Assembly: GCA_963716135.1 (NCBI GenBank)
Contig: OY970289.1
Location: 372,001-436,000, forward strand
Direction of reading: 5' to 3'
DNA from: CAVRAW01 sp963716135
GTDB taxonomy: Bacteria; Planctomycetota; Planctomycetia; Pirellulales; JADZDJ01
DNA: 64,000 nucleotides
The notes below the pieces were generated by a model. It did not search any database and had not been told where the DNA came from. It saw only the letters and a list, made by a program, of their open reading frames with translations. Of the stretch, positions 49,772 to 59,082 are shown one piece after another. Position 1 is the stretch's first letter. Each line of letters starts with the position of its first letter. The position numbers and the translations under genes were made by a program.

Positions 49772-49795
49772 GCCCCCGGCGCTTTCGCCGGGGGC
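49772..49795. repeat. Perfect GC-rich hairpin in a divergent promoter region
   Basis: GCCCCCGGCG and CGCCGGGGGC form a perfect 10-bp stem with a CTTT loop. It lies between two divergent genes, so a terminator role is unlikely; it may be a repeat element or a regulator binding site. Confidence 0.6.
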
Positions 49796-49883
49796 AAAGT
49801 ACTCATCGCTAATTGCTCCGATTGCGGTAAATTAATAGCTGCCAGTGGCCGGCCAGATTATACCGCAAGAGGAAATCGCGCAC

Positions 49884-51136
49884 ATGCCAAACACGTCCCA
49901 CGTCGGCATCGAAGATATTGTTGCGGCGTGCGCCCGAATCGCGGAGGGCATTTTTGTTTCCCCCTGCCCCGAATCGATTCCGCTCACCGAACTGTGCGGC
50001 ATGCACATCTTCTGCAAGCTCGACTACCTGCAGCGCACGGGCAGCTTCAAGGAGCGCGGTGCGCGCAACGCCTTGCTGCTGTTGGACGATCAGCAGAAGC
50101 AGCGCGGCGTCATCGCCGCCTCCGCCGGCAATCATGCCCTCGGCCTGGCGTATCATGGCAAATTGCTGGGGATCGCCGTCACGGTGGTCATGCCCCGCTT
50201 CGCCCCTTTGGTGAAAATCGTCACCTGCCGCAAGTTCGGCGCTCAAGTAATCATCGAGGGCAACAATTATGCAGAAGCCAAGCGCCATGCTGAATCGCTG
50301 TCGGAAACATCCGGGCAAACCTTCATCCACGGCTTCGACGATCCGGCGATCATCGCCGGCCAAGGCACCGCCGGTCTGGAAATCATGGAGCAAGTGCCCA
50401 AGGCCGACGCCATCGTGGTGCCCGTCGGCGGCGCGGGATTGATCGCCGGCGTGGCGCTGGCCGCCAAAGCAGTCAAGCGCACGGTAAAAATCATCGGCGT
50501 CGAAGCCGCCAATGCCCCCAGCTTCGGCGCCGCCCTGAAGGCAGGCAAACCGGTCGATAGCGCCGTGAAGCCGACGTTGGCCGACGGTCTGGCTGTAAGC
50601 TGCGTGGGCGATTTGGCGTTTGCCATTGCCAAAACTCGCGTGGACAAGGTCGTCACTGTCTCGGAAGAATCATTGTCGCTGGCCGTGCTACGGCTGATGG
50701 AGCTGGAAAAAAGCGTGGTCGAAGGCGCGGCGCTGCGCCGCTGGCCGCCTGTCTTGCCGGCGAACTGAAAGAATTGAAAGGCAAGCGTGTCGTGTTGCTC
50801 TTGGCCGGCGGAAACATCGACCTGAATATCCTCAATCGAGTGATCGAGCGCGGCCTGGTGGCCGACGGCCGGCTGTGCCGTTTCACCGCCGTGGTCAGCG
50901 ATCGCCCCGGCGGCTTGGCGCGCCTGGCACAGCGCATCGCCGATTGCGGGGCAAGCATTCTCGATATCGAGCACGACCGCGAATTCTCCGGTCCCGATGT
51001 CAACGCCGTGAATGTGCTGTGCACCGTCGAAACCGCCGACCGCCAACAAATTGCCCGGCTGTATCAGCAGCTCAAAGACGACGGCATGCCGGTAATTCCC
51101 ACGGCGCAAACTGCGGACCTGGCGCCGCCGGGGTGA
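49884..51136 (+). CDS. ilvA: Threonine dehydratase with ACT domain (frameshifted near 50735)
   Basis: PLP enzyme that deaminates threonine to 2-oxobutyrate. The PLP lysine is in TGSFKERGARNAL; SAGNHALGLAYHGKLLGI and VPVGGAGLIAGVA bind the cofactor phosphate. The frame is lost after VVEGA; restoring one C (GGCGCCGGC) gives GAGAAPLAACLAGELKE and leads into VVLLLAGGNIDLNIL and then a C-terminal ACT domain with FTAVVSDRPGGLARLAQRI. A single ACT domain of this type fits the catabolic or short biosynthetic form; the exact role (ilvA or tdcB type) is not settled. ATG 49884 is preferred; an upstream GTG at 49845 is in frame. Confidence 0.88.
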
Positions 51137-51452
51137 CGCGGATGCGTCGCCAACTCCCCTCCCTTTCAGGGAGGGGCCGGGGGAGGGTATTGGTCCATCG
51201 CACCAGATCCGCTTCCACTTGCTTCAAACTGCGGTAACTTTGCCGCTGGCGGTAACTTCTCTGCATGCTCCGCTGCGCGCTGCAAAAATTTCTTTTTGTA
51301 AAGTGCGGTGCACGTTGTCCGACATTCTTCATAGGTCGGACGAGTGTTGAAACGTCGCACGTTTCCCCCTTGGCCGGCCCCCGCCTGAAACCTCCCACCT
51401 TTAACGATCGCTGAGTGAACGATTCACCGGCGCCCTCCCCACAGGAAGTTCT
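51137..51452. promoter_or_regulatory. Leader of the RHH-protease operon with two dyads
   Basis: About 315 bases without a gene. CCCCTCCCT and AGGGAGGGG form a perfect 9-bp stem with a TTC loop at 51156-51176, just after the dehydratase stop, and could end that transcript. A second dyad, GTCCGAC (51317-51323) and GTCGGAC (51335-51341) with an 11-base spacer, lies about 110 bases before the RHH-like gene and is a candidate operator. Confidence 0.55.
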
Positions 51453-51701
51453 ATGCTCCAACCTTTCCGACGACCGTGTCCCAAGGTCCGTGCCACGCTG
51501 TACATTTCCGCCGACGTGCTGGAAGAAGCTCGCAACGCCGCCGTGCACCTGGCGGGCAACCCTGCCCGACTGACGCTGGCGAAGCTGGCCGACACCGCGC
51601 TGCGAGCCGAATTGCAACGACTGAAAGTAACTTACAACCAAGGTCAAGACTTCCCACCGCGCGACGCCGATCTGCAAGGCGGACGCCCCATTGCCGCATG
51701 A
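51453..51701 (+). CDS. Small protein with ribbon-helix-helix-like features
   Basis: 82 residues. CPKVRATLYISADVLEEARN then AAVHLAGNPARLTLAKLADT and ALRAELQRLK fits a beta strand followed by two helices, the pattern of CopG/Arc-type DNA-binding proteins; this is shape only, without a family match. AGGAAG precedes the ATG. Its stop overlaps the next ATG as ATGA (51698-51701), so the three genes of this operon are translationally coupled. A dyad at 51317-51341 upstream could be its binding site, which would make the operon self-regulated; this is speculation. Confidence 0.6.
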   Translation: MLQPFRRPCPKVRATLYISADVLEEARNAAVHLAGNPARLTLAKLADTALRAELQRLKVTYNQGQDFPPRDADLQGGRPIAA

Positions 51702-51946
51702 TCATCCCCATGAGCGATTCATCGCAAAAACGTACGCCCACCGCCATTGAAACGATTGAAGATCAACCGCACGACGAGCAACAACTCCGCCAACGCCTGC
51801 TGCAGTTGATCGTCAAGAGCGAAGCCAAACGGCGCAGCGACGCCGCGGCGAAAATTATCGCCGTGAATCGTGCGACGGCAACGCCCCGTCCGCGAACGAT
51901 TCGCGCCAAGTTTCCCGCCAACCGCACCGCGAAGAAACGGGCATGA
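51698..51946 (+). CDS. Small basic protein of unknown function
   Basis: 82 residues, starting MIIPMSDSSQKR. One helix of charged residues (DEQQLRQRLLQLIVKSEAKR) is followed by a Lys/Arg/Ala/Pro-rich tail (RPRTIRAKFPANRTAKKRA). No motif is recognised. It overlaps the previous gene by ATGA and the next gene again by ATGA (51943-51946). A second start at 51710 would remove four residues. The lack of any signal sequence suggests it stays in the cytoplasm, possibly on nucleic acid. Confidence 0.6.
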   Translation: MIIPMSDSSQKRTPTAIETIEDQPHDEQQLRQRLLQLIVKSEAKRRSDAAAKIIAVNRATATPRPRTIRAKFPANRTAKKRA

Positions 51947-53112
51947 GCCAACATGGCCGCTGGGTATTTATCGTCGCGCTAATCTCGGCCGCACCGCTGC
52001 GCGCCAGACGCCGCCGGACAATAATTCCCCCTGCGCCCGATGGCCAACGCCCCTGGACAAATCACTATCGTCTCGCGGCGCTCTGGGGTCAGCCGCCGGC
52101 CCGCCAGACGCCGCATCCGGCCGTCGCTCGTGTGATCGCCGTCGATCGAAACAGCATGTCGCTTGGCTCCGGAACCTTGATTGATGCCAACGATCAGTAC
52201 GGGTTGGTCATCACCAACTGGCACGTTGTGCGCGATGCCGTGGGGCCGATCGAAGTGCTGTTTCCCGACGGCTTTCACTCGCTGGCTCAGGTGGTGCGCA
52301 CCGACCGCGAATGGGATCTGGCGGCCCTGTTGATTTGGAAACCGCCCGTGCAGCCGGTGCCCATTTCCTCCACCGCGCCTCGCCCCGGCGACCCGCTGGC
52401 CATCGCCGGCTACGGCAGCGGCAACTACTTGATGCAATCCGGTTTGTGCACCGAGTACCTGGCCCCTGCCCCGGGCCGGCCGCTGGAGATTGTCGAACTA
52501 TCGGCTGCGGCCCGCCACGGCGATTCCGGCGGCCCCATCCTCAACAGCCGCGGCGAGTTGGCCGGCGTGCTGTTCGGCGAAGGGGGCGGCCGCACCGACG
52601 GCAGCTACTGCGGCCGTGTGCACAAGTTCCTCGAACTGACCTCCGCCGACTTGCAGCGGCTTCCGACAACGAACATCGCTTCAACCCATCCGCCGCTCGG
52701 AACTCCGGCTCAGAATAATTCCGTCACACCGCCGACTTACGCCGCAGCGCGATTCAACGGCGGCATTGGCGCTTCTGACAGCGCGCCGGCCGAAGTGGCT
52801 TCGGCCTCCGACTCCGCGGCAGGCTGGACGCAATCCTACACTCCGCGGGTGGCGGCGCGCACCTCGGTCGGCGGCGAGCAACATCACGGCGAACCCCAAT
52901 CGCCACCTGTAGCCGCGACGCCGGCCAATTCGTCGGCCGTTGGCCATTGGTCGAACTATTTCGTCACCGCCGCCTTGAACGGCATTGGCACCGTGTCAAG
53001 CTTCAAGGGTGAATTGAAATCCGTCCTCGCCGCCTTCGGCGTAGCCGCACTCGTGATGCAGGTACTGCCTAGAGCAGACAGGAAACGAAATCGCAGACGA
53101 TCGAAAAGATAG
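51943..53112 (+). CDS. Trypsin-like (S1) serine protease with C-terminal hydrophobic segment
   Basis: 389 residues. The catalytic triad is complete: His94 in ITNWHVV, Asp125 in DREWDLAALL and Ser195 in ARHGDSGGP, in an HtrA-type S1C arrangement. The N-terminus (residues 1-20) is a possible signal or anchor (WVFIVALISAAPL). After the protease domain (to about residue 235) comes a Pro/Ser/Ala-rich linker without a PDZ domain, then a hydrophobic C-terminal stretch (SVLAAFGVAALVMQVLP) and a very basic tail (RADRKRNRRRSKR). It starts inside the stop of the upstream small gene (ATGA). Probably membrane-bound; substrates unknown. Confidence 0.82.
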   Translation: MSQHGRWVFIVALISAAPLRARRRRTIIPPAPDGQRPWTNHYRLAALWGQPPARQTPHPAVARVIAVDRNSMSLGSGTLIDANDQYGLVITNWHVVRDAVGPIEVLFPDGFHSLAQVVRTDREWDLAALLIWKPPVQPVPISSTAPRPGDPLAIAGYGSGNYLMQSGLCTEYLAPAPGRPLEIVELSAAARHGDSGGPILNSRGELAGVLFGEGGGRTDGSYCGRVHKFLELTSADLQRLPTTNIASTHPPLGTPAQNNSVTPPTYAAARFNGGIGASDSAPAEVASASDSAAGWTQSYTPRVAARTSVGGEQHHGEPQSPPVAATPANSSAVGHWSNYFVTAALNGIGTVSSFKGELKSVLAAFGVAALVMQVLPRADRKRNRRRSKR

Positions 53113-53121
53113 TCAGGTCTA

Positions 53122-53224
53122 GAAAACACAGATGAACACAGATCAAAAGGATGAACACAGATCAAACACTAAATGTTTTCTTATCTGTGTTCATCTGCGT
53201 TCATCCGAGTTCATCTGAGTTCCC
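53122..53224. repeat. Intergenic inverted word repeat, ACACAGATGA class (copy 2)
   Basis: AACACAGATGAACACAGATC and AAAAGGATGAACACAGATC on the left face CTTATCTGTGTTCATC, TGCGTTCATCCGAGTTCATC and TGAGTTCC on the right. Ten-base units are clear. It separates the protease gene and the converging MazG-like gene. Confidence 0.85.
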
Positions 53225-53239
53225 TGGACGTAACCCTGC

Positions 53240-53564
53240 CTACGGCTTCTCCGCGTCGGCGCACGTGCACACGAAGTTTCCGCAACCCGGGCAGCCCGAA
53301 CCATATTTTCGCGCCACCGCTTCGGCCAGATCCACCTTCGCCACGTTGGCGATCGTCGCCAGCCACGCCAGCACGTCGGCAAATTCTTCCAGGCGCTGTT
53401 CGTGTGTGCCGTTTCGCAGCGCCGAAGCTAACTCCCCCACCTCTTCCATCAGCCACATGAACGTGCCATCGATCCCGCGCGACGTCCTTCTCCAGATACA
53501 TCTCGCGGATGAGTTTCTGAAATCCGGAGATCGTGATCGCTGTCGTCGAACTCTGCTTCGACAC
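53240..53564 (-). CDS. MazG-like nucleotide pyrophosphohydrolase (frameshifted near 53480)
   Basis: About 108 residues reconstructed. The MazG metal site is in MWLMEEVGELASALR followed by EEFADVLAWLATIAN, the EExxE...ExxD pattern of all-alpha NTP pyrophosphatases. The N-terminal ITISGFQKLIREMYLEKDVAR is in another frame; restoring one GC unit (GCGCGC) gives EKDVARGIDGTF and joins it. The C-terminus adds a cysteine cluster (CPGCGNFVCTC). The start is uncertain: GTG at 53564 or ATG at 53591, the latter inside an ACACAGAT-class repeat fragment (about 53565-53595). Substrate not known. Confidence 0.75.
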
Positions 53565-53610
53565 TTCCGATCCGTGTTTATCAGTGTTCATCTTGTGGCT
53601 GTCGTCGCTA

Positions 53611-55431
53611 TCACTCAGCATTCGCCATCGCGGTCAGTTGCAGCACGCTGCGGTCGTGTTCCTTTTCCAGATAGGTGCGGCCTTTTTTCACGTTGATGTG
53701 GTCCCACGGCAGGCGGTCGCCGATTTCCGCGGGCCGATGGACGATTTGCTCGGCATCCAAGCCACAATCGCGTACCGCTTGCCACCAAAGCTCTGGATTC
53801 AAATGCTCGGTCCAACTATCTAGTCGCGCACCGCGGCGCCAGGCCAACTCCACAACTTCCGCCACCCGCCGATCGCCGCGGCTGAGCAGGCCTTCCAGCA
53901 AGCTGGTTTCGACGTGATGGCATTTCACTTGCACGGCACGGATTTTCACGCGCCGCTTCAGATACTGATGCGCCCAATGGAAATAGTCGCGCTGCTGCAT
54001 GCCGTTCCATTGATACGGCGTGTGCGGCTTGGGCACAAAATTCGACACGCTGGCGGTCACTTTCGCATACCTGCCGCGCACTTCCTTGCCGATTTGGGCG
54101 ATCGTCTCGGCCATGTCGACGATGCCGTCGAGATCGACCTCCCGCTCGCCCGGCAGCCCGCACATGAAATACAGCTTCACCTTGTCGATGCCGTTGTTGA
54201 ACGCCTCGCGGCAGCCGTCGTACAGATCCTCGTTGCTGATCTTCTTGCGGATTTGCTCGCGCATGTCGTCGCGGGCCACCTCCGGCGCCAGCGTCATGCC
54301 CGAATGCCGCTCGGTGCCGATGAGCGATGCCACGATCTTCGAGCGCCTCGTTCACGCGCAAGCTCGGCAACGCGATGCTCACGCCCAGAGGGCCAAACAC
54401 CTCGTTCATCCGCCGCACCAGCTGTTCGAAATACGGATAGTCGCTGGTGGAAAGCGACAACAGCGAAATCTCGTTGTGCCCGTGTGGTGGTACGACTCCA
54501 GCGCCGCCTGCACGATGGTTTCCACCTCGCGCATCCGCAGCGGCCGCTTGATGACCGTGCTCTGGCAGAAGCGGCACTGCCACGGGCAGCCGCGCATGAT
54601 CTCGATGGCGATCCGATCGTGCACGCATTCGACAAACGGCACAATCGGCTTGGTCGGCAGCGGCATGCCGTCCAAATCGCTGATCACCGAAGGCTCGATC
54701 GTCTCCGGCACGTCGGGGCGCGTGCGGTTGATCGCCGCGATGCGCCCATCGGCAAAATATTCCGGCTCATAAAACCGCGGCACGTAGGCAAATGGCAACT
54801 TCGCGGCTAGCCGAGCCAATAGTTCTTCGCGCTGTTGATGCCCGCCGTCGGCTTGCCATTCATTCTTCAGCCGCAGCCACTCATCGCAGATCAGCGGCAA
54901 GCTCGGCTCGCCGTCGCCGGTCACGAACAAGTCGATGAACGGCGCAAGCGGCTCGGGATTCTGCGCACACGGCCCGCCGGCGATCACCAGCGGATGCTCC
55001 ATCGTGCGCTCGACGCTGTGCAGCGGAATGCCCCCCAGGTCGAGCATCGTCAGCAAATTGCTCGTGCAAATCTCATACTGCAGCGTGAACCCCAGCACGT
55101 CGAACTGCGCCAGCGGCGTGAACGTTTCCAGGCTGTACAGCGGTTTGCCATGGCGGCGCAGCTCCGCCTCCATGTCGACCCACGGCGTGAACGCCCGCTC
55201 GCACGCCCAGTCGTCGCGCTCGTTCATCAGCGAGTACAGCACCTGCAGCCCGTGATGGCTCATGCCGATCGTGTACGTGTCGGGAAACGCCAGGCACAGC
55301 TTGCCGCGGACCGAAGCGTGATCCTTGCGGATCATGTTCAACTCGCCCCCCACGTACTGCGCGGGTTGCTGCACCCGCGGTAGAATAAACCGCGTGACAT
55401 AATCTTTGAGTTGCGTATTGAGCATTCGCAT
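53611..55431 (-). CDS. B12-binding-type radical SAM protein (TIGR03960-like; two frameshifts)
   Basis: About 607 residues reconstructed. The N-terminal part has a cobalamin-binding-like fold (KLCLAFPDTYTIGMSHHGLQV, LGFTLQYEICTSNLL, VIAGGPCAQNPEP). The radical SAM cluster site is MRGCPWQCRFC. The core continues after a frame change near 54485 (one G missing) with HNEISLLSLSTSDYPYF, and again near 54335 (one G extra) into IVASLIGTERHSGMTLAPE, REQIRKKIS, DKVKLYFMCGLPGE and a C-terminal region. The N-terminus and this architecture fit the TIGR03960 group, whose substrate is not established. The last about 90 residues (DSWTEHLNPELWW onward) are intact. Lone gene between MazG and the Rieske gene. 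Confidence 0.88.
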
Positions 55432-55517
55432 TCAACTCATGAATATTTTGCCGCCGGGTTTGCCCGGCGTATCATTGTCCAGTAACACAGAATTTTCCGC
55501 AACCAGATTCGCCAATT

Positions 55518-55865
55518 ATGCCCGATTTCGTCACCGTCGCCAAAGTTGGTTCCATTCCCGAAGGGCAAGGCATTACCGTGGCTGTGGGCGAGCGGTTGAT
55601 AGCGGTGCTTAATTCCGACGGCGAGTATTTTGCGTTGGACGATATCTGCCCGCACATGGGGGCCTCGCTTGGCGCCGGCGAAGTGTACGAGGGCATCGTC
55701 ACCTGCCCCTGGCACGCCTGGCGATTCAAAGTCTGCGACGGCACCTGGTGCGACAGCCCGCGAATCAAAACCGACAGCTTCGAAGTGCGCGTGGTCGGCG
55801 ACGAAATTCAAGTGGCAACCGAACCTCGCCCGCGCACGCCGCAGCAGCAATCGCCGCCGCCGTAG
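55518..55865 (+). CDS. Rieske [2Fe-2S] ferredoxin-type protein
   Basis: 115 residues. The Rieske cluster ligands are in CPHMGASL (Cys-x-His) and CPWHAWRF (Cys-x-x-His), 17 residues apart, as in nitrite-reductase small subunit and dioxygenase ferredoxins. The N-terminal strands (FVTVAKVGSIPEGQGITVAV) are typical. The tail is Arg/Pro/Gln-rich. No oxygenase or reductase partner is beside it, so its electron-transfer partner is unknown. Its stop TAG abuts the stop of the convergent UPF0173 gene with no gap. Confidence 0.92.
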   Translation: MPDFVTVAKVGSIPEGQGITVAVGERLIAVLNSDGEYFALDDICPHMGASLGAGEVYEGIVTCPWHAWRFKVCDGTWCDSPRIKTDSFEVRVVGDEIQVATEPRPRTPQQQSPPP

Positions 55866-56549
55866 TCACAGCGTAATCTTGCCGCCCGGCTCCACCACCT
55901 CCGGCGCGGCGCTGGTTTGCGAGCGCACCATTTCGGCCCACGCCTGAGCGTCCTGTTTAATCGGCGGGAATGTGTTGTAGTGGCACGGCGCGATGCGCTT
56001 CGGTTTCAGCATCTTGATCGCTTCGATCGAATCGGCCGGTCCCATCGTGTAAAAATCGCCAATCGGCAAAATGGCCAAGTCCAACCCGCCCATCCCGTAA
56101 AGCTGCATGTCCAAAAACAGCGACGTATCGCCGGCGAAATAAATTCTCTTGCCTTCGACATTCAGCAGAAATCCGCCCGGCTCGCCCCCATTGGCGCCAT
56201 CCGGCAGCGCGGAACTGTGGTGAGCGATGGTCATCTTCAAATGGCCAAATGGAAACGTGGCGGCGCCTCCCAAATTCATGCCTGTCGCGTTTTTAACCCC
56301 CTGCTTCGACAGCCACTGCGAGATTTCAAAATTGCTGATCGTGGTGGCCCCCGTTCGCTTGGCAATCTTCACCACGTCGGCCACGTGATCGAAATGACCG
56401 TGCGTAATCAAAATGAAATCAGCCTTCACGTCGGCCGATTTGATCGGCGCCGTGGGCGAATCGTCCAGAAACGGATCGACAATGATCGTGTGCTTGCCGG
56501 TCGCCAGCAGCCAGCAGCCGTGTCCAAGCCAGGTGAGTTCGATCGACAT
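55866..56549 (-). CDS. UPF0173-type metallo-beta-lactamase-fold hydrolase
   Basis: 227 residues. The metal ligands are in ITHGHFDHVADVV, HHSSALPDG, FAGDTSLF and the C-terminal CHYNTFPPI. The N-terminus IELTWLGHGCWLLATGKHTI and this spacing match the UPF0173 (YtkL-like) group. The substrate is unknown. It starts five bases after the stop of the Pgi-like gene on the same strand, so the two are probably in one transcript. Confidence 0.92.
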   Translation of the reverse strand: MSIELTWLGHGCWLLATGKHTIIVDPFLDDSPTAPIKSADVKADFILITHGHFDHVADVVKIAKRTGATTISNFEISQWLSKQGVKNATGMNLGGAATFPFGHLKMTIAHHSSALPDGANGGEPGGFLLNVEGKRIYFAGDTSLFLDMQLYGMGGLDLAILPIGDFYTMGPADSIEAIKMLKPKRIAPCHYNTFPPIKQDAQAWAEMVRSQTSAAPEVVEPGGKITL

Positions 56550-56554
56550 AGGCT

Positions 56555-57759
56555 TCAGGGGTCAGGAGTCAGGAGATTTTGTACTGCACGCGCGAGCGAA
56601 AACATTTGGACCAATTGCCCGATCGCCGACTCGTCGACCAGCGGCAGGTGCACGACGGCAGTTGGTTCTCCGGCAGCGTTTCTGGCCTCAAGCCGCGCGT
56701 CTGCCGACTGCATCGCCAGGTTAGCCACGTAACGATCGACTCGCTTCTTATCGTCTGCCCGCATTGTAACGCGCAATCGGTCGCGGCGAAGGGCTTGCGA
56801 ATTCAGTTGGATCAGCAATTGATGCGCCGACGGATCGAATGGATCGCCCGACCGGCAAAACGGCTCCAGTGCGGCATCGCACGAAAATATCGCACTGTGC
56901 CGTATGCCGCGCTTCGCTGCAAGCAGATGGCGCAGCCCGGCCAAATCGAGCGCCGGATTATCTCCCGGCGGCGCGGTTTCAAACCGTTCGGCCATCATCG
57001 CGCCGCCTTGCAATAGTTTGACGATGTCGATGCCCATCACAGAAGCTGCCAACAGCACGCCGGGATGAAAGATCGCTGAAGTGCCCGATCCGGATTCCAC
57101 CACGATTTGCTGACAGCCGGCCTGCTCGGCAAACTGCATCAAAGCCGAATCGCCGCCGCCGACAGCGATCGCATATTGCGATTCATCTGGCGCTTCGACA
57201 GTCGATTGCAGCAAATCCCAAAGCAGCCCAAACAATCCCGCGACAAGATTGCAATTCTCGTCCTCCACCGCGGCGATACCCCAGCGCTCGTCGATCGTGT
57301 GCAGCGGTCGGCCGTGCGGCAGAATGTCCAACAGACCCTGCATCGCGTCGTTATCCGGCTCAGCCGGCGCAAGAAAATCCGCGGCCGGCCGCCGCGCTGC
57401 CCGCGCGACAGGTCGTTGTGATGCGGATGGCAGCAGGCGGCCAGCAATATTTGGGCCGCAGACACTAATTTGGGCGGCGCGAGAATCACAGCCCGATCGA
57501 TCAGATCTCGCAGTTTCTTCGCCGCCGATAGAATCTGTGCCAAGGTGCTGCGATGGCGATCGGTTTTGTATTCCTCCAGCAGTTGCTGCGGCCGCCGAAA
57601 GCCATGTTGGGAATCGCCCAACAATGCCTTCCGCGCCTCTTCCATCTGCGGACCGAATTTCAGCAGCTCCGCTCGCCCCATGCCGTGCTCCAGCGAAAAT
57701 GCGGCGGTCAGATCCAGCGTGATCGGCTCCGAGGGCTGCTCGATGCGGGTGGGCGACAT
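56555..57759 (-). CDS. Glucose-6-phosphate isomerase-like protein, probably catalytically degenerate (frameshifted near 57370)
   Basis: About 401 residues. Alignable landmarks of the planctomycete-type Pgi are present: CCHPHHNDLSRGQRGGRPRIF, DNDAMQGLLDILP, GVLLAASVMGIDIVKLLQGG, ERFETAPPGDNPALD and VHLPLVDESAIGQLVQMF. However, the phosphate-binding strand that should read VLGIGGSYMGARAL is VILAPPKLVSAAQIL, the SKSGGT strand is absent, and the protein stops soon after LVQMFSLARAVQ, before the family's C-terminal NPYGQPGVEDYK segment. An isomerase role is therefore unlikely; a regulatory or structural role is possible. The frame break after PRIFL is repaired by one G. It is divergent from apgM. 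Confidence 0.8.
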
Positions 57760-57859
57760 GGGATTTCAACAATCCCTTTGAATGAGAAGCCGTTTGTGAT
57801 ACGACATTAGCTGCCAGCTTACGTGCCCCAGCCGCCGTTGCCAACGGATGCAATCTGTT

Positions 57860-59077
57860 ATGAGCGATCATGAATTCGACATGCATGAATTGACCCGCTC
57901 GCTAAAGCAGAAAAGCGATTCCAAAATTGTGCTGCTGGTGGCCGACGGCCTGGGCGGACTGCCGATGGAGCCGGGCGGACCCACCGAATTGGAAGCCGCC
58001 AACACGCCGAATCTCGACGCCCTGGTCAAACGCGGCATCTGCGGCGGCAGCATTCCGGTGAAGCCGGGCATCGCGCCAGGCAGCGGCCCGGGGCACTTGG
58101 CGCTCTTCGGCTACGATCCCCTGCGGTACATCATCGGCCGCGGGGCGCTCGAGGCCACGGGCATCGGCTTCAATCTGGAACCGCACGACGTCGCCGTGCG
58201 CGGCAATTACTGCACGCTCGATGCCGCCGGCAAAATCACCGATCGCCGCGCCGGACGCATCGCCAGCGAAGAAAGCGCCCCGCTGGCCGTAAAACTGCGC
58301 GCCGTGAAAATTCCCGGCGTCGAAGTGTTCGTCGAGCCCGTGAAAGAACATCGCTTCGTGGTCGTCTTCCGCGGCCAGGGACTCGGCGGCGAAGTGGCCG
58401 ATACCGATCCGCAGGTCACCGGCGTGCCGCCGTTGGATCCAGTGGCTAAATCCGGCAGCGAAAAGACGGCCCAGGTGGCGAAAGAATTTGTCGCCCAAGC
58501 GCGGAAGATTCTGGCCGATCAGCCCAAAGCCAACGGCGTGACGCTGCGCGGCTTCGCCGAAAAACCGAAGCTGCCGACGTACGACGAAGTGTACGGCCTC
58601 AAAGCGGCGGCCATCGCCGTATATCCAATGTACAAAGGCCTGGCCCGGCTGGTCGGCATGGAAATCGTCGGCAAGGCTCAGACGCTCGCCGAGCAAATCG
58701 AAGTGCTAAAACAAAATTGGGCCAAGTTCGATTTCTTCTTCATCCACTTCAAATACACCGACAGCACTGGCGAAGACGGCAACTTCGCCGCCAAAGTGAA
58801 GCGGATCGAAGAACTGGATGCCGCGCTGCCGCATATTACCGCGCTACAGCCGACGGTGCTCATCGTAACCGGCGATCACAGCACGCCCTCCCGGTTGAAA
58901 AGCCACAGTTGGCATCCGGTGCCGACTGTGTTGGCCTCCGACGTCTGCCGCAGCGACGCCTGCGAGAAATTCGGCGAAAAAGAATGCCTCCGCGGCGGCC
59001 TCGGCCAGTTCGAAGCAAAATACCTGATGCCGCTGGCACTGGCCAACGCCGGCCGACTCGGCAAATATGGCGCTTGA
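57860..59077 (+). CDS. apgM: Archaeal-type 2,3-bisphosphoglycerate-independent phosphoglycerate mutase
   Basis: 405 residues. Alkaline-phosphatase-superfamily enzyme that interconverts 3- and 2-phosphoglycerate. The metal/nucleophile strand KIVLLVADGLGGLP, NTPNLDALVKRG, the serine region GIAPGSGPGHLALFGYDP, GRGALEATGIGF, FIHFKYTDSTGEDGNF and the late VTGDHSTPSRLKSHSWHPVP are all present. ApgM is the archaeal-type form and also occurs in some bacteria. The ATG at 57860 is chosen over 57848. It is divergent from the Pgi-like gene, so two glycolysis-related sequences share one intergenic region. It ends at the repeat at 59083. Confidence 0.93.
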   Translation: MSDHEFDMHELTRSLKQKSDSKIVLLVADGLGGLPMEPGGPTELEAANTPNLDALVKRGICGGSIPVKPGIAPGSGPGHLALFGYDPLRYIIGRGALEATGIGFNLEPHDVAVRGNYCTLDAAGKITDRRAGRIASEESAPLAVKLRAVKIPGVEVFVEPVKEHRFVVVFRGQGLGGEVADTDPQVTGVPPLDPVAKSGSEKTAQVAKEFVAQARKILADQPKANGVTLRGFAEKPKLPTYDEVYGLKAAAIAVYPMYKGLARLVGMEIVGKAQTLAEQIEVLKQNWAKFDFFFIHFKYTDSTGEDGNFAAKVKRIEELDAALPHITALQPTVLIVTGDHSTPSRLKSHSWHPVPTVLASDVCRSDACEKFGEKECLRGGLGQFEAKYLMPLALANAGRLGKYGA

Positions 59078-59082
59078 CGACG

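Noticed and set aside
2350..54485. Programmed ribosomal frameshifting as the cause of the frame breaks
   Set aside because: The breaks occur in many unrelated housekeeping genes, in both directions, without slippery heptamers and downstream structures in common.
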